A DNA stretch of 56,209 nucleotides from Stutzerimonas stutzeri (GCF_024448695.1 NZ_JAMOHY010000019.1:1-56209), one strand, 5' to 3'; shown: positions 10,059-20,861, numbered from the stretch's first letter. The notes: generated by a model not told the origin, from the letters alone. Translations and numbers: made by a program.

Positions 10059-10607
10059 ATGATCTTCGATGAATTCAGCATCAAGAAACTGATTCGCCCC
10101 GTGCCGGATTTCCCCAGCCCCGGCGTGGTGTTTCGAGACATTACCCCGCTGTTGCAATCGCCCAAGGCCCTGCGCATGGTTGCCGACAGCCTGATTCAGC
10201 GCTACGTGGAAACCGAATTCAGCCATATCGGCGCGCTGGATGCTCGCGGTTTCATCATTGGCTCGATCATCGCCTATGAACTGAACAAACCACTGATTCT
10301 GTTCCGCAAGAAGGGCAAACTGCCTGCCGATGTGCTGGTCGAGTCCTACCAGAGCGAATACGGCGAAGCCTTTCTCGAAGTCCATGCCGACAGCCTCTGC
10401 GAAGGTGATTCGGTACTGCTGCTCGATGACCTGATTGCCACGGGTGGAACCTTCATCGCGGCAGCCCAACTGGTTCGTCGCATGGGCGCCCACATTTACG
10501 AAGCCGCTGCGATCATCGATCTTCCCGAACTGGGCGGCTCGCGCAAGCTGCAGGACATGGACATTCCCACCTTTACCCTGACTGCATTCGAGCTGAACGA
10601 GCGCTAA
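10059..10607 (+). CDS. apt: adenine phosphoribosyltransferase
   Basis: 182 residues from the ATG at 10059, whose ribosome binding site (GAAGGAG) overlaps the anr stop. It salvages adenine with PRPP to AMP. The PRPP-binding loop [13 protein letters not shown] at residues 119-131 is intact, as is the FRDITPLL N-terminal segment. The short gap after anr suggests co-transcription, the same order as in other Pseudomonas. Confidence 0.96.
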   Translation: MIFDEFSIKKLIRPVPDFPSPGVVFRDITPLLQSPKALRMVADSLIQRYVETEFSHIGALDARGFIIGSIIAYELNKPLILFRKKGKLPADVLVESYQSEYGEAFLEVHADSLCEGDSVLLLDDLIATGGTFIAAAQLVRRMGAHIYEAAAIIDLPELGGSRKLQDMDIPTFTLTAFELNER

Positions 10608-10675
10608 AAACCACGACAGCTCGCCCTTGCGGCGGGCTTCACGCCTGGCCAAGCCTTCTGCAAAACGAGATTGTC

Positions 10676-11287
10676 ATGCTCGATTCCCTGCAACTGCGCT
10701 GCCTGCTGATGGGCATACTCTTTTTTACCCTTCCCGCCCTCGCGCTGGATCGCAACGCCCTAATGGACGACGCGAACCTCTTGCTGCTACCGCGCGAGCG
10801 CGCCCTGCCCAACATCGAGCTGATCGACCAGGACGGCCAGCCCTTCAACACTCAGTCACTGCGTGACCGCTGGCATATCCTCTTCTTCGGCTTCACCGCC
10901 TGTCCGGATATCTGCCCCACCACGCTCAGCGACATGCGCCGGGTCTTGGGGCAATTGCCGGGCGAGGTACGCGAACGACTGCAACTGGTACTGGTCACTG
11001 CCGATCCGGCACGCGACACGCCCGAGCACTTGAAAACCTACCTGAGCTACTACCGGGCCGGCTTCATCGGGCTGACCGGTGAAATGGAACAGCTTCAACG
11101 ACTTTCCAAGGCACTTGGCCTACCCTTCATCCCGGCTGTCGCAACCGACGGCGACTACAGCGTGGCCCACAGCGCAAACCTGGCACTGATCGCACCGGAC
11201 GGCTCCCTGCGTGGGCACATCCGCGCGCCGTTCAAGCTGGACGCGTTACCGGATGCCCTGAAACGCGTGGTGACAAGCTCTGACTAG
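10676..11287 (+). CDS. SCO1/SenC-family copper chaperone, exported
   Basis: 203 residues with an N-terminal signal or anchor (about residues 7-24) and a thioredoxin-like SCO domain. The copper ligands Cys76 and Cys80 (CPDIC) and His165 (AHSANLALI) are all present. SCO proteins deliver copper to, or reduce thiols of, the CuA site of heme-copper oxidases. Its place beside the cco and anr genes fits a respiratory copper role, although cbb3 has no CuA, so an aa3-type oxidase may be its client. Its stop codon overlaps that of the convergent IclR gene. Confidence 0.9.
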   Translation: MLDSLQLRCLLMGILFFTLPALALDRNALMDDANLLLLPRERALPNIELIDQDGQPFNTQSLRDRWHILFFGFTACPDICPTTLSDMRRVLGQLPGEVRERLQLVLVTADPARDTPEHLKTYLSYYRAGFIGLTGEMEQLQRLSKALGLPFIPAVATDGDYSVAHSANLALIAPDGSLRGHIRAPFKLDALPDALKRVVTSSD

Positions 11288-12066
11288 GACTCTCGCGCAG
11301 CTCGGCCTATCGCTCGCTCGACATTCTGCTTGCAGGTAATAAGGGCCTGATTGAGCGCCGCCTTGTGCGATGCCACTCGGGATGAAGGGATAACCACGGC
11401 AATGCTGTAGCGCCCCAGATAGGTATCCAGCAGAACCGCAAAGGAACTCAGGCCCTCGATCATTTCATCATGATCCTCAGCCACGGCGCCGGCACGGATG
11501 CCCGCTAGCTGTTCATGCAGCCCGGCAAGATCCAGCGTTGCGGGCGTCAGAACCGGCAGCGGATCAGGCAGCAGTTGCCTGAGGGCCTCTTCAGACAGCG
11601 TGGATAGATGAGTCTTGCCACCAGCGGTGGCATAGGCCGGGGCCTTGATGCCGATAGGAAACACCACCCGCAACTCACGTTCCGCGACAATACGGTCGAC
11701 CACATAAACCTTGTCGCCCACCAGCGCACTCAGACAGACCGACTCCTGAAGCTGTTCGGACAGTTCCAGCATATGTGGTCTGAGCAGCGAAATGATGTCG
11801 GTCTGAGTCTGGCTGATCAACTGCCCCAGCGCCGGGCCAAGCCTAAATCCGCCGCTCGGCCCAAGGGTTTCGACCAAATATTCCGCCTCCAGCGCATTAA
11901 TAATGCGCTGCACCGTCGAGCGTGGCAGATCGACGATCTGCGCAATAGCCGCAAGGCTCAGGCCCTGAGGATTGCTGCCTAACGCACGCATGACAGCCGC
12001 CGCACGGGCGATCACCTGTATGCCGACATGCTTGCCGGTGTCGCCGACCAAGTCGGTCTGAATCAT
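11284..12066 (-). CDS. ttgV: IclR-family repressor of TtgV/SrpS type
   Basis: 260 residues from the ATG at 12066, chosen because CGGAG lies 7 nt upstream; an ATG 18 nt further up has no such site. The N-terminal winged helix-turn-helix (about residues 20-75, with [20 protein letters not shown]) precedes an IclR effector domain with [22 protein letters not shown]. The sequence follows P. putida TtgV closely in memory, a repressor released by aromatic solvents. Divergence from an RND efflux operon, 217 nt apart, supports control of that pump. TtgV paralogues or SrpS are alternatives. Confidence 0.88.
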   Translation of the reverse strand: MIQTDLVGDTGKHVGIQVIARAAAVMRALGSNPQGLSLAAIAQIVDLPRSTVQRIINALEAEYLVETLGPSGGFRLGPALGQLISQTQTDIISLLRPHMLELSEQLQESVCLSALVGDKVYVVDRIVAERELRVVFPIGIKAPAYATAGGKTHLSTLSEEALRQLLPDPLPVLTPATLDLAGLHEQLAGIRAGAVAEDHDEMIEGLSSFAVLLDTYLGRYSIAVVIPSSRVASHKAALNQALITCKQNVERAIGRAARES

Positions 12067-12087
12067 TTTTTTCTCCGTCAGCATCTC

Positions 12088-12100
12088 TGATCAATGATCA
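12088..12100. promoter_or_regulatory. tandem TGATCA palindromes, candidate repressor operator
   Basis: Two TGATCA palindromes separated by one base (TGATCAATGATCA) lie 21 nt upstream of the repressor start, in the divergent promoter region. A third partial match, TTGATC, is near 12207. The position fits an operator of the IclR repressor, but a binding consensus cannot be confirmed from one locus. Confidence 0.35.
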
Positions 12101-12283
12101 AGGGCTGCATTGTCCTGCAGCGCTGCTGCCGCTGCCAGAAAGATCGCGTCTCGAGAAGAAGAGCACCCAGCCCGCTGTGAAAACATTTTTACAATTATTT
12201 ATCCTTGATCCGCCTGAATTGCCTGATGGTACACTCTACCGACATACGATACAGAGTTTTAGTGCGTTCCAAGGAGCCAACAA

Positions 12284-13435
12284 TTGAATCACCTGAACAA
12301 AGCATTGCCTGCCAGACAGCTCGCCCCCCTAACCGCGCTGCTACTATTGATCGGCTGCTCAGAGGTCCAGAAAGAAGAAGCGCCACCAACACCGGAAGTT
12401 GGGGTTTATCAGATACAAGCGCAGCCATTGACGTTGACTACCGACCTTCCTGGTCGCACCAGTGCCTACCGGGTCGCAGAAGTGCGCCCGCAGGTATCCG
12501 GCATCCTTCAGCAGCGCCTGTTCACTGAAGGCACAGAAGTCAAGAAAGGCCAGCAGCTCTATCAGATCGACGCGCGCACCTATGAAGCTGTGTTGGCACG
12601 TGCCGAAGCCAATCTGGTCACCGCCGAAAATCTCGCCAAACGCTACGAGCGCCTGCTCAAGACCAACGCGGTCAGCCGCCAGCAGTACGACGATGCTCTT
12701 GCCGCCTGGAAGCAAGCCCAGGCCGAGGTACAGGTGGCCCGCATCGATGTGCAATACACCGAGGTGCTGGCTCCGATTTCGGGACGTATCGGTCGTTCGG
12801 CCGTTACCGAAGGCGCGCTGGTGACCAATGGGCAGGCCCAGCCCCTGGCCACAGTGACCCAGCTCGACCCGATCTACGTGGATGTCAACCAGCCGATCAC
12901 CAAGCTGCTAGGTCTGCGGCGCGCGCTGGAATCCGGCCGTCTGCAGAACGCCGGCAAGGACAAGGCGCAAGTCAGCCTGACGCTTGATGACGGCAGCGCC
13001 TATCCACTGCCCGGCACGTTGCAGTTCTCCGAGGTCAGCGTGGATCCGACCACAGGCTCGGTAACACTACGCGCCGAATTCCCCAACCCTGATCGCAAGC
13101 TGCTGCCTGGCATGTTCGTGCATGCGCTGCTCAAGGAAGGCACCCAGCAGGACGCCATCCTCGTGCCGCAGCAGGCTGTCAGCCGTGATGCGCGCGGCGT
13201 TCCCAGCGTTTGGGTGGTCAAGCCGGATAACAGCGTGGAACAGCGCGAAGTAGAGACTCTGCGCACTGTCGGCAACGCCTGGCTTATAGGCAAAGGCATC
13301 ACCGACGGTGAGCGTGTGATCACTGAAGGCACTCAGCGTGCCCGCAGTGGCATCAAGGTCAAGCCCGTGGAAGCCACGAACGTCAGATTGGTCTCCGAGT
13401 TCGCCCCGGCGACAACCACCGCCGCGGCCAATTGA
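12284..13435 (+). CDS. ttgG: RND efflux periplasmic adaptor lipoprotein
   Basis: 383 residues from a TTG start at 12284 with AAGGAG 7 nt upstream. It has a lipoprotein signal with lipobox LLIGC and then the membrane-fusion-protein plan: lipoyl halves around a coiled-coil hairpin (about residues 100-150, rich in AEANLVTAENLAKRYERLLK), then beta-barrel and membrane-proximal domains. It links the inner-membrane pump to the outer-membrane channel. The segment DLPGRTSAYRVAEVRPQVSG is typical of the MexA/TtgG/SrpA group. The pump gene follows after 14 nt. Substrates (solvents, antibiotics) are inferred from the regulator type. Confidence 0.93.
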   Translation: MNHLNKALPARQLAPLTALLLLIGCSEVQKEEAPPTPEVGVYQIQAQPLTLTTDLPGRTSAYRVAEVRPQVSGILQQRLFTEGTEVKKGQQLYQIDARTYEAVLARAEANLVTAENLAKRYERLLKTNAVSRQQYDDALAAWKQAQAEVQVARIDVQYTEVLAPISGRIGRSAVTEGALVTNGQAQPLATVTQLDPIYVDVNQPITKLLGLRRALESGRLQNAGKDKAQVSLTLDDGSAYPLPGTLQFSEVSVDPTTGSVTLRAEFPNPDRKLLPGMFVHALLKEGTQQDAILVPQQAVSRDARGVPSVWVVKPDNSVEQREVETLRTVGNAWLIGKGITDGERVITEGTQRARSGIKVKPVEATNVRLVSEFAPATTTAAAN

Positions 13436-13449
13436 GGAGCTGAAGGTTA

Positions 13450-16400
13450 ATGTCTCGTTTCTTTATCGACCGGCCGATCTTCGCCTGGGTGCTGGCGATT
13501 GTCGCCATGCTCGCCGGCGCGTTGTCGCTGGTAAAAATGCCCATCAGCCAGTACCCCAACATCGCCGCGCCGGCTGTTGCCATTGCCGTGTCCTACCCCG
13601 GCGCCTCCGCACAGACCGTGCAGGACACCGTAGTGCAGGTCATCGAGCAGCAACTCAGCGGTCTTGACGGCTTCCGTTATATGTCCGCCGAAAGCAGCTC
13701 CGATGGCAGCATGACCATCATCGTGACCTTCGAGCAGGGAACCGACCCCGATATCGCCCAGGTGCAGGTGCAGAACAAGCTGCAGCTGGCCACGCCGCGT
13801 TTGCCTGAAGAGGTACAACGCCAGGGCCTGCGCGTGGTGAAATACCAGAAGAACTTCTTCCTGATCATCGGGCTGGCGGACAACACCGGCAAGCTGACCA
13901 ACTTCGACCTTGGCAACCTGATCGCCTCGCAGTTGCAGGACCCGATTTCGCGCATCGACGGTGTCGGTGACTACCTGCTGTTCGGCTCGCCTTATGCCAT
14001 GCGTATCTGGCTCGATCCGGCCAAGCTCAACAGCTACCAGCTGATGCCCGGCGACGTCGCCAACGCCATCCGCGAACAGAACGTGCAGGTCTCCTCCGGC
14101 CAGCTCGGCGGCTTGCCGACCCGCGCCGGCGTGCAGCTCAACGCCACCGTATTGGGCAAGACCCGCATGACCACGCCGGCTGAATTCGAAGAGATTCTGG
14201 TCAAGGTCAACGCCGATGGCTCGCAGGTGCGCGTCAAGGACATTGCCAAGGTTGAGCTGGGCGCAGACAACTTCTCCATCTTCAGTAAGCGCAACGGTCA
14301 GCCATCAGCAGGCCTGGCGCTGCGCCTCGCATCTGGCGGCAACCTACTGGAAACCGTGAAGGCAGTGAAGGCCGAGATGGAAAAGCAGAAAGCCTACCTG
14401 CCTGAAGGCGTCGAGGTGCTCTACCCCTACGACACCACGCCGGTGGTGGAAGCCTCCATCAGCTCGGTCATTCACACCATCATCGAGGCCGTGGTGCTGG
14501 TGTTTCTGGTGATGTACCTGTTCCTGCAGAACTTCCGTGCCACCTTGATTCCAACCCTGGCGGTGCCGGTCGTACTTCTTGGCGCCTTTGCACTGCTGCC
14601 CTACTTCGGCCTCAGCATCAACGTACTAACCATGTACGCGATGGTTCTGGCCATCGGCCTGCTGGTGGACGACGCCATCGTGGTGGTGGAGAACGTCGAG
14701 CGCCTGATGCACGAGGAGGGGCTGACACCTCTGGAAGCCACGCGCAAATCCATGGGCCAGATCCAGGGAGCGCTGGTGGGCATCGGCCTGGTGCTGTCGG
14801 CGGTGTTCGTGCCCATGGCCTTCTTCGGTGGTTCGGCCGGCATCATCTACAAGCAGTTCGCGGTAACCATCGTGCTCTGTATGAGCCTCTCGGTACTGGT
14901 GGCGATGATCTTCACTCCGGCGCTATGCGCCACCATCCTGAAGAAGCCCAAGGGCGACGCCCACCAGGAGAAAAAAGGCTTCTTCGGCTGGTTCAACCGC
15001 ACCTTCGACCGCGGCACCAACCGCTTCGAGCGCGGCGTTGGCGGCATGCTCAAGCACCGCGGGCGCTATCTGCTGGCGTTCGTGCTGATCACCGCGGGTA
15101 CCGGCTACCTGTTCACCCAGATCCCCAAGGCCTTCCTGCCTAATGAGGACCAGGGGCTGATGATGGTGGAAGTACGGATGCCTGTGAACTCCTCATCCGA
15201 GCGCACCGAAGCGGTTCTCACCCAGGTGCAGAACTACCTGAAGAGCCAGGAAGGCGAACTGATCGAGCACGTACTGACAGTCAACGGCTTCAACTTTGCC
15301 GGTCGCGGACAGAACTCCGGCCTTGGCCTGGTCATGCTCAAGGGCTGGGAGCAGCGCTCCGAGGACGACCAGGACGTGTTCAGTATTGCCGAGCGCGCCA
15401 ACGCCCACTTCGCAACGATCAAAGATGCCTCGGTGATGGCGTTCGTGCCCCCGGCCATTCTGGAAATGGGTAACGCCATGGGCTTCAACCTCTTCCTGCA
15501 GGACAATGCGGGGCTGGGTCATGAAGCACTGATGGAGGCGCGCAACCAGTTCCTGCAACTGGCCAACGAGCACCCGAAACTGCATGCGGTACGCCCCAAC
15601 GGCAAGGATGACGAACCCCAGTACCAAGTGATCATCGACGATGAGAAGGCTCGCGCGCTGCAAGTCAGCATTGCTTCGATCAACCAGACCATGAGCGCCG
15701 CCTGGGGCTCGATGTACGTCAACGACTTCATCGACCAGGGCCGTGTCAAGCGTGTGTACATCCAGGGCCAGGACGACTCGCGCATCTCACCGGAAGACTT
15801 CGACAAATGGTACGTGCGCAACGCCCTTGGCGAGATGGTGCCGTTCTCCGCCTTTGCCACTGGCGAGTGGGTGTTCGGTTCACCCAAGCTGGAGCGCTAC
15901 GGCGGTATCTCCTCCATGGAAATCCTCGGTGAGCCGGCACCCGGCTACAGCACCGGCGACGCCATGGTCGCCATTGCCGGGATCATGCAGCAACTACCGC
16001 CGGGTATCGGGCTGAGCTACACCGGCCTGTCCTATGAAGAAATCCAGACCGGCGACCAGGCGCCCATGCTCTACGCGCTGACCGTGTTGATCGTGTTCCT
16101 CTGCCTGGCCGCTCTTTATGAGAGCTGGTCGGTGCCGGCCTCGGTGATGCTGGTGGTGCCGCTGGGCATTCTCGGCGCGGTACTTGCCACGCTGATGCGT
16201 GAACTGAATGCCGATGTGTACTTCCAGATTGGTCTGATGACCACGGTCGGCCTGTCGGCGAAGAACGCCATCCTTATCGTCGAATTCGCCAAGGATCTGT
16301 ACGAGAAAGAGGGCATGCCCCTGGTCGATGCCGCGATCCATGCCGCCAGGCTGCGTCTGCGCCCCATCGTCATGACATCCCTCGCGTTCACCTGCGGCGT

Positions 16401-16581
16401 ACTGCCGATGGCTCTGGCCAGTGGCGCCGGCGCCGGCAGTCAGCATTCGGTAGCCACCGGCGTGGTCGGCGGAATGATTACCGCCACCGTGCTTGCCGTA
16501 TTCTTCGTGCCGCTGTTCTACGTGGTGGTGGTCAAGCTGTTTGAAGGCCGCAAGAAAGCCGACGAAGGAGAAAGCGCATGA
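13450..16581 (+). CDS. ttgH: RND multidrug/solvent efflux pump, HAE-1 family
   Basis: 1043 residues, full length for an AcrB/MexB-type proton antiporter. The N-terminus [16 protein letters not shown] is diagnostic. The proton-relay aspartates are in [13 protein letters not shown] and the matching lysine is in [13 protein letters not shown]. Two six-helix repeats and two large periplasmic loops are evident. Ribosome binding (GAGGAG) is present. It overlaps the outer-membrane gene by 4 nt (ATGA), so the three pump genes form one operon controlled by the divergent IclR repressor. Confidence 0.96.
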   Translation: MSRFFIDRPIFAWVLAIVAMLAGALSLVKMPISQYPNIAAPAVAIAVSYPGASAQTVQDTVVQVIEQQLSGLDGFRYMSAESSSDGSMTIIVTFEQGTDPDIAQVQVQNKLQLATPRLPEEVQRQGLRVVKYQKNFFLIIGLADNTGKLTNFDLGNLIASQLQDPISRIDGVGDYLLFGSPYAMRIWLDPAKLNSYQLMPGDVANAIREQNVQVSSGQLGGLPTRAGVQLNATVLGKTRMTTPAEFEEILVKVNADGSQVRVKDIAKVELGADNFSIFSKRNGQPSAGLALRLASGGNLLETVKAVKAEMEKQKAYLPEGVEVLYPYDTTPVVEASISSVIHTIIEAVVLVFLVMYLFLQNFRATLIPTLAVPVVLLGAFALLPYFGLSINVLTMYAMVLAIGLLVDDAIVVVENVERLMHEEGLTPLEATRKSMGQIQGALVGIGLVLSAVFVPMAFFGGSAGIIYKQFAVTIVLCMSLSVLVAMIFTPALCATILKKPKGDAHQEKKGFFGWFNRTFDRGTNRFERGVGGMLKHRGRYLLAFVLITAGTGYLFTQIPKAFLPNEDQGLMMVEVRMPVNSSSERTEAVLTQVQNYLKSQEGELIEHVLTVNGFNFAGRGQNSGLGLVMLKGWEQRSEDDQDVFSIAERANAHFATIKDASVMAFVPPAILEMGNAMGFNLFLQDNAGLGHEALMEARNQFLQLANEHPKLHAVRPNGKDDEPQYQVIIDDEKARALQVSIASINQTMSAAWGSMYVNDFIDQGRVKRVYIQGQDDSRISPEDFDKWYVRNALGEMVPFSAFATGEWVFGSPKLERYGGISSMEILGEPAPGYSTGDAMVAIAGIMQQLPPGIGLSYTGLSYEEIQTGDQAPMLYALTVLIVFLCLAALYESWSVPASVMLVVPLGILGAVLATLMRELNADVYFQIGLMTTVGLSAKNAILIVEFAKDLYEKEGMPLVDAAIHAARLRLRPIVMTSLAFTCGVLPMALASGAGAGSQHSVATGVVGGMITATVLAVFFVPLFYVVVVKLFEGRKKADEGESA

Positions 16582-18008
16582 AACTCAAGTATCTGACCGT
16601 CGCGATGACGCTGGCGCTGTCCGGCTGCAGCCTGATCCCCAATTACCAGAGCCCTGACATGCCCGTGCAGGCGCAGTGGCCAGAAGGTGCAGCCTATGAT
16701 CAGGGCGTGTCGGCGAGCACTACCGCCACCGAGCTGGGCTGGCGGCAGTTCTTCGTTGATCCGACCCTGCAGCGCCTGATCGATCTCTCGCTGGAAAACA
16801 ACCGCGACTTGCGCCAGGCAGCGCTCAACGTCGAGGCCTACCGCGCGCAGTATCGCATCAGCCGTTCCGATCTGTTCCCCAGCATCGGGGTCGACGGCAG
16901 CGGCCAGCGTCAGCGTCTGCCGGCCAATCTGTCAAACACCGGCGAGGCGGATATCGCCAGCCAGTACGGCGTGACGCTCGGCGTCAGTGCCTACGAGCTG
17001 GACTTCTTCGGTCGCCTGCGCAGCCTTGAAGAAAGCGCACTGGCTCGTTATCTGGCCACCGAAGAGGCGCAACGCAGCGTGCAGATCGGACTGGTCAGCG
17101 AGGTTGCCATGGCCTACCTGACCTGGCGCACCGACCAGGGCCTGCTGGAACTGACCCGCGGCACGCTCTATAGCTACGGCAAGAGCCTGAGCCTGGTGCA
17201 GGCTGCTCACGACGTGGGCACGGCGTCGGCGCTGGATGTGCGCCAGGCGCGCAGTCTGGTGGAGCAGGCACGCGTGCAGTTCGCCCGCTATTCGCGCCAG
17301 GTCGCGCAGGATGCCAACCTGCTGCGCCTGCTGCTTGGCACCGATTTGCCAGCCAATCTATCGGGGGGCTTTGGCTTCACCAATGTCTTCGCCGAACTAC
17401 CGGTAGGCATGCCAGCCGACCTGCTACTGCGCCGACCCGACATCCGCGCGGCCGAATATCGCCTGCAGGCAGCCAATGCGAACATCGGTGCAGCGCGTGC
17501 AGCGTTCTTCCCGAGCATCCGCCTTACGGCTGCCGCCGGCACCCTGAGCGGTGAACTGGATGGATTATTCGAAGGTGGCTCGGGCACCTGGAGCTTCATG
17601 CCGCAAATCAACATTCCGATCTTCACTGCCGGCCGGCTCAAAGCCAACCTCAACTACGCCGAGGTGCAGAAGGACATCAACATCGCCGAGTACGAACAGA
17701 CCATCCAGAGCGCATTTCGCGAAGTCGCCGATGGCCTGGCCGCTCGCGGCACGTTCGAAGAGCAGCTACAAGCCCAGACCGATCTGACCAGGACCACCCA
17801 GGAATATCTGGAGCTGGCACAGCAGCGCTATCACGAAGGCGTGGACAACTACCTCGCCGTACTCGATGCGCAACGCGAGCTGTTCTCTGCACAGCAGCAG
17901 TTGCTCAGCGATCAACTGCTGCAACTCAACAGTGAGGTGCAGCTATTCAAGGCGCTCGGCGGTGGCTGGACGGAGAGCATCGCGCTCGGCAACGAAACCC
18001 CGCAATAA
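16578..18008 (+). CDS. ttgI: outer-membrane efflux channel lipoprotein, OprM family
   Basis: 476 residues with a lipoprotein signal (lipobox LSGCS, Cys near residue 17) and two TolC-type repeats. Typical segments include [28 protein letters not shown] and [17 protein letters not shown]. It forms the trimeric channel across the outer membrane for the RND pump. It overlaps the pump gene by 4 nt. A 23-nt hairpin follows its stop. Confidence 0.95.
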   Translation: MKLKYLTVAMTLALSGCSLIPNYQSPDMPVQAQWPEGAAYDQGVSASTTATELGWRQFFVDPTLQRLIDLSLENNRDLRQAALNVEAYRAQYRISRSDLFPSIGVDGSGQRQRLPANLSNTGEADIASQYGVTLGVSAYELDFFGRLRSLEESALARYLATEEAQRSVQIGLVSEVAMAYLTWRTDQGLLELTRGTLYSYGKSLSLVQAAHDVGTASALDVRQARSLVEQARVQFARYSRQVAQDANLLRLLLGTDLPANLSGGFGFTNVFAELPVGMPADLLLRRPDIRAAEYRLQAANANIGAARAAFFPSIRLTAAAGTLSGELDGLFEGGSGTWSFMPQINIPIFTAGRLKANLNYAEVQKDINIAEYEQTIQSAFREVADGLAARGTFEEQLQAQTDLTRTTQEYLELAQQRYHEGVDNYLAVLDAQRELFSAQQQLLSDQLLQLNSEVQLFKALGGGWTESIALGNETPQ

Positions 18009-18014
18009 ATCGGC

Positions 18015-18037
18015 GGACCGGCTTTTACGGCCGGTCC
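18015..18037 (+). terminator. hairpin after the RND pump operon
   Basis: GGACCGGC (18015-18022) pairs perfectly with GCCGGTCC (18030-18037) across a 7-nt loop, 6 nt after the channel gene. No strong T-run follows, so termination may be partial and some transcription may reach the next gene. Confidence 0.5.
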
Positions 18038-18077
18038 TGCAACACTTGTTCTGATTGCGTTGAAAAAGGAGAAAAGC

Positions 18078-18596
18078 ATGAACAATCGCTTCGCACTGCC
18101 GTTGGCACTTGCCCTTCTGACCGGCACAGCTACAGCAAGCGCCGCCGAGTTTTCCGGCGCACTGGGCGTGACCGGCCAGGGTGACATGAGCTACCGCGCC
18201 GGCTTGGCGTTCGACTGGGACAAGACCTGGCTAAACAGCGACACCGGGCATCTGACCGGCTACTGGGATGCTGCCTACACCTATTGGGAAGGCGGTGACG
18301 ATTATGCCGGTGCACACTCGCTGTCCTTCGCTCCGGTTTTCGTCTATGAGTTCAACGGCTTCAAATACACACCCTTCGTTGAAGGCGGTGTCGGTGTTGC
18401 CTTCTTCTCCAAGACCGATGTCGGCGAGCAGCAGTTGGGTTCCTCGTTCAACTTCGAAAACCGCATCGGCGCCGGCCTGAAGCTGCCGCACGAGCAGAAA
18501 GTCGGCATCCGCGCCATGCATTACTCCAACGCCGGCATCAAGCAGCCCAATGACGGCATCGAGTCCTACTCACTGTTCTACAGTCGCCAGTTCTAA
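18078..18596 (+). CDS. pagL: lipid A 3-O-deacylase, PagL family
   Basis: 172 residues from the ATG at 18078, with AAGGAG about 7 nt upstream. A 22-residue signal peptide ends at ASA. The rest is an eight-stranded beta-barrel ending in Phe (YSRQF). The catalytic residues are present: His148 and Ser150 in MHYSNAG and Glu162 in GIESYS, which become 126, 128 and 140 in the mature protein, as in P. aeruginosa PagL. The enzyme removes the 3-O acyl chain from lipid A in the outer membrane. It lies 69 nt after the RND operon and may share its transcript. Confidence 0.92.
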   Translation: MNNRFALPLALALLTGTATASAAEFSGALGVTGQGDMSYRAGLAFDWDKTWLNSDTGHLTGYWDAAYTYWEGGDDYAGAHSLSFAPVFVYEFNGFKYTPFVEGGVGVAFFSKTDVGEQQLGSSFNFENRIGAGLKLPHEQKVGIRAMHYSNAGIKQPNDGIESYSLFYSRQF

Positions 18597-18607
18597 AAGA
18601 TGGCAGT

Positions 18608-18635
18608 TGTTGGCGATGCGCAATGCTCGCCAACA
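18608..18635. terminator. bidirectional hairpin between pagL and the ABC transporter operon
   Basis: TGTTGGCGA (18608-18616) pairs perfectly with TCGCCAACA (18627-18635) in the convergent gap between pagL (plus) and the last gene of the transporter operon (minus). There is no T-run. The convergent position suggests it serves both strands. Confidence 0.55.
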
Positions 18636-18638
18636 GCT

Positions 18639-19334
18639 TCAGTGGCAATCCAGGGTATCGGCCAGCACATAGGCCTGAAAAGCCACCTCATCGATCCAGC
18701 ACTGGATCAAGTCCTCCAGCCTCCCCTTTTCCTGCCACTGCGCCAGCAGCCCGTCGATACGGAGCTGCAACTGCGCATCCGGTGCAGTGATACGCAACGT
18801 CTGCTCACCCTCGGGCAGCCCCGGCAGCAGGCTGTTGTAACGACGCCATTCGGGCAGCACTGATAGCTCGGTGAGCAGGCGCTGATCGTCAACAACTGCG
18901 CGGCACTCGCCCAGCTTGAGCCCGATCAGGGCATGGGCCGTGCTGGGGTAGTCACGCGGCTGTGCACCGAAGCGCTGCACGACAAGCTGCGCATAGGGAC
19001 TGGCCGCACTCAGGCAGACCGGCTGGTTGCGTAGTTGCTGCCAGTCGGCGACACCCCCTTCGCTGGCCGTCAGTGCGGCAGGTAGCGCCTGATAGTAGCG
19101 TGGGCCGGTGCCTGCCGGCCCCAATTGCAGATCGGCGCTGCCGGGCTGCGCCGTGACGGCGATCGTCTGCCCCAGCGCCCCGCCCAGAGCTTCCAGCAAG
19201 GCCGGCTCGAAGCTGTCTGTTTCAGTGCTCGACAGCACGCGGTACTCGGGCACTGCCGCGTACAACGGCTGAGCAGCTGTCAGGCCCGGCCCCAGCAGGG
19301 CCGGCAACAGGACCAGAAGCAGTAGTACGCGCAC
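18639..19334 (-). CDS. small periplasmic solute-binding-like protein
   Basis: 231 residues from a GTG start with GAGG upstream. A signal peptide (about residues 1-21, cleaved after a TAAQ-type site) precedes a short bilobal binding-protein-like region resembling amino-acid-type family 3 binding proteins (VADWQQLRNQPVCLSAASPY). Two or three Cys residues could form disulphides. It follows the permease gene by 10 nt, so it is the last gene of an ABC transporter operon that already encodes an NMT1-type binding protein. Its ligand is unknown. I do not recognise a named family member. Confidence 0.7.
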   Translation of the reverse strand: MRVLLLLVLLPALLGPGLTAAQPLYAAVPEYRVLSSTETDSFEPALLEALGGALGQTIAVTAQPGSADLQLGPAGTGPRYYQALPAALTASEGGVADWQQLRNQPVCLSAASPYAQLVVQRFGAQPRDYPSTAHALIGLKLGECRAVVDDQRLLTELSVLPEWRRYNSLLPGLPEGEQTLRITAPDAQLQLRIDGLLAQWQEKGRLEDLIQCWIDEVAFQAYVLADTLDCH

Positions 19335-19344
19335 GGCAGCAACC

Positions 19345-20118
19345 TCAGACGTATTGGTAACGCAGCATCCGTTGCTTGAATTTTTCCAGTACCACCTGAT
19401 CGATCAAGGTGGCGAGGATGGCGATCACCAGGATATTCATCATCACGCCGCTCATGTCGGCGATTTCGCCCGAGTACGCCAGCGAACGTCCCAGTCCCTG
19501 GCCAAAGCCGATCAGCATCTCTGCCGAAATCAGCGCACGCCAGGCGTTGCCGAACGCCAGCTGGGCGCCCGTGATCAACTCCGGCATCACCGCTGGCAGG
19601 TAGACCCGACGCAGCAGTTGCCAGCGCGAAGCACCCATCACCCGTGCTGCCGCGACATGCACCGGCTGCACGCTTTCGGTGGCGTTCATCACTGACAGCG
19701 CCATAGGGAAGAACGCGGCGAGCGCCACCACCACGATGATCGGCAGGTTGCCGAAGCCCATGACGATCAGGAACAGTGGCACCCAGGCAATCGACGGAAT
19801 CGACTGTAGGATGACGATGGCCGAGCGCAGGATCTCGCGGAAGAAAAACAGCACACCCCCGACCAGACCGAAGCCAATGCCGAACAGCAATGCAAAACTG
19901 TAGCCACTGCCAAGGCGGCTCATGCTGCCGTACAGGCCTTCGCGAAATTCCGGTTCCTGCACTGTGCTGAATAGCCGCTCAAGCACCGTGGGAATCCCCG
20001 GCATCAGGAACGATGGCAGGCTCCAGGCCGCGGCTTGCCAGATCAACAGGATGAACAGGATCGCCAATGCCACGGCGAGGTACTTCTTCGGGCCGGTTAG
20101 GCGACGTGGCTGACTCAT
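19345..20118 (-). CDS. ABC transporter permease, nitrate/sulfonate/taurine type
   Basis: 257 residues with about six transmembrane helices and the BPD-type EAA loop (AAARVMGASRWQLLRRVYLPAVMPELITG). This is the SsuC/TauC/NrtB subclass. It overlaps the ATPase gene by 4 nt (ATGA). It forms the membrane channel with the ATPase and a periplasmic binding protein. The substrate cannot be read from the sequence; sulfonates, nitrate, taurine or a thiamine precursor are candidates. Confidence 0.92.
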   Translation of the reverse strand: MSQPRRLTGPKKYLAVALAILFILLIWQAAAWSLPSFLMPGIPTVLERLFSTVQEPEFREGLYGSMSRLGSGYSFALLFGIGFGLVGGVLFFFREILRSAIVILQSIPSIAWVPLFLIVMGFGNLPIIVVVALAAFFPMALSVMNATESVQPVHVAAARVMGASRWQLLRRVYLPAVMPELITGAQLAFGNAWRALISAEMLIGFGQGLGRSLAYSGEIADMSGVMMNILVIAILATLIDQVVLEKFKQRMLRYQYV

Positions 20119-20861
20119 GGCTGTCCGACCTCCGTCTTGATGCCCAGCAACCTAAGAATCTCGGTTCGCTCAGCGGCAAACGCAGTGAGATCGTGGCTCT
20201 TTTCGCAATGGGTGAAATTGAATGTCTTCAACACCTTGGCCGGACGCGCGCTGAATACCAGCACGTGGTCCGCCAGATAGAGCGCCTCATCAACATCGTG
20301 AGTGACCAGCAGAACGGTAGGCTGATGCTCCTTGATCAATTCCAGCAATACATCCTGCAGCGCCATGCGAGTCAGCGCATCCAGCGCACCGAAGGGCTCA
20401 TCGAGCAACAGCACCTCGGGTTTGGCGATAAAGGCTCGTGCCAGCGCCGTGCGCTGACGCATGCCGCCCGAAACCTGGTGCGGATAGTAATGTTCGAAAC
20501 CATCCAGACTCACCCGCGCCAGCCATACCGCGGCCTGCTCGAAAGCGCTGGCCTTGGCCACACCCTGCAGTTCCAGCGCCATGGCGACGTTGCCTTGCAG
20601 GCTCAGCCACGGGTAGAGCGCATGCTCCTGGAACACCAGCGTGCGCCGGGGACTCGGGCCGGGAATCTTCTCGCCATCGGCCAGCACACGGCCAGCCGTG
20701 GGGTTTTCGAGTCCGGCCACCAAATGCAGCAGGGTCGACTTGCCGCACCCAGAGGGACCCACCAACGCCACCAGCTCGCCTTGTGCGAACTCGCCGTTGA
20801 AGCCCTTGATGACCTCAAGTTGCCCGAACTGCTTGTCTACTTCTTCAAATCTGAGCTGCAT
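20115..20861 (-). CDS. ABC transporter ATP-binding protein, nitrate/sulfonate/taurine type
   Basis: 248 residues. Walker A GPSGCGKST (about residues 36-44), ABC signature SGGMRQR, Walker B VLLLDEPFGALD and the switch histidine (VTHDVDEALYLADH) are all intact. This is the SsuB/TauB/NrtD class that energises the adjacent permease. It lies 85 nt downstream of the binding-protein gene, across a strong hairpin, and overlaps the permease gene by 4 nt. Confidence 0.94.
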   Translation of the reverse strand: MQLRFEEVDKQFGQLEVIKGFNGEFAQGELVALVGPSGCGKSTLLHLVAGLENPTAGRVLADGEKIPGPSPRRTLVFQEHALYPWLSLQGNVAMALELQGVAKASAFEQAAVWLARVSLDGFEHYYPHQVSGGMRQRTALARAFIAKPEVLLLDEPFGALDALTRMALQDVLLELIKEHQPTVLLVTHDVDEALYLADHVLVFSARPAKVLKTFNFTHCEKSHDLTAFAAERTEILRLLGIKTEVGQP

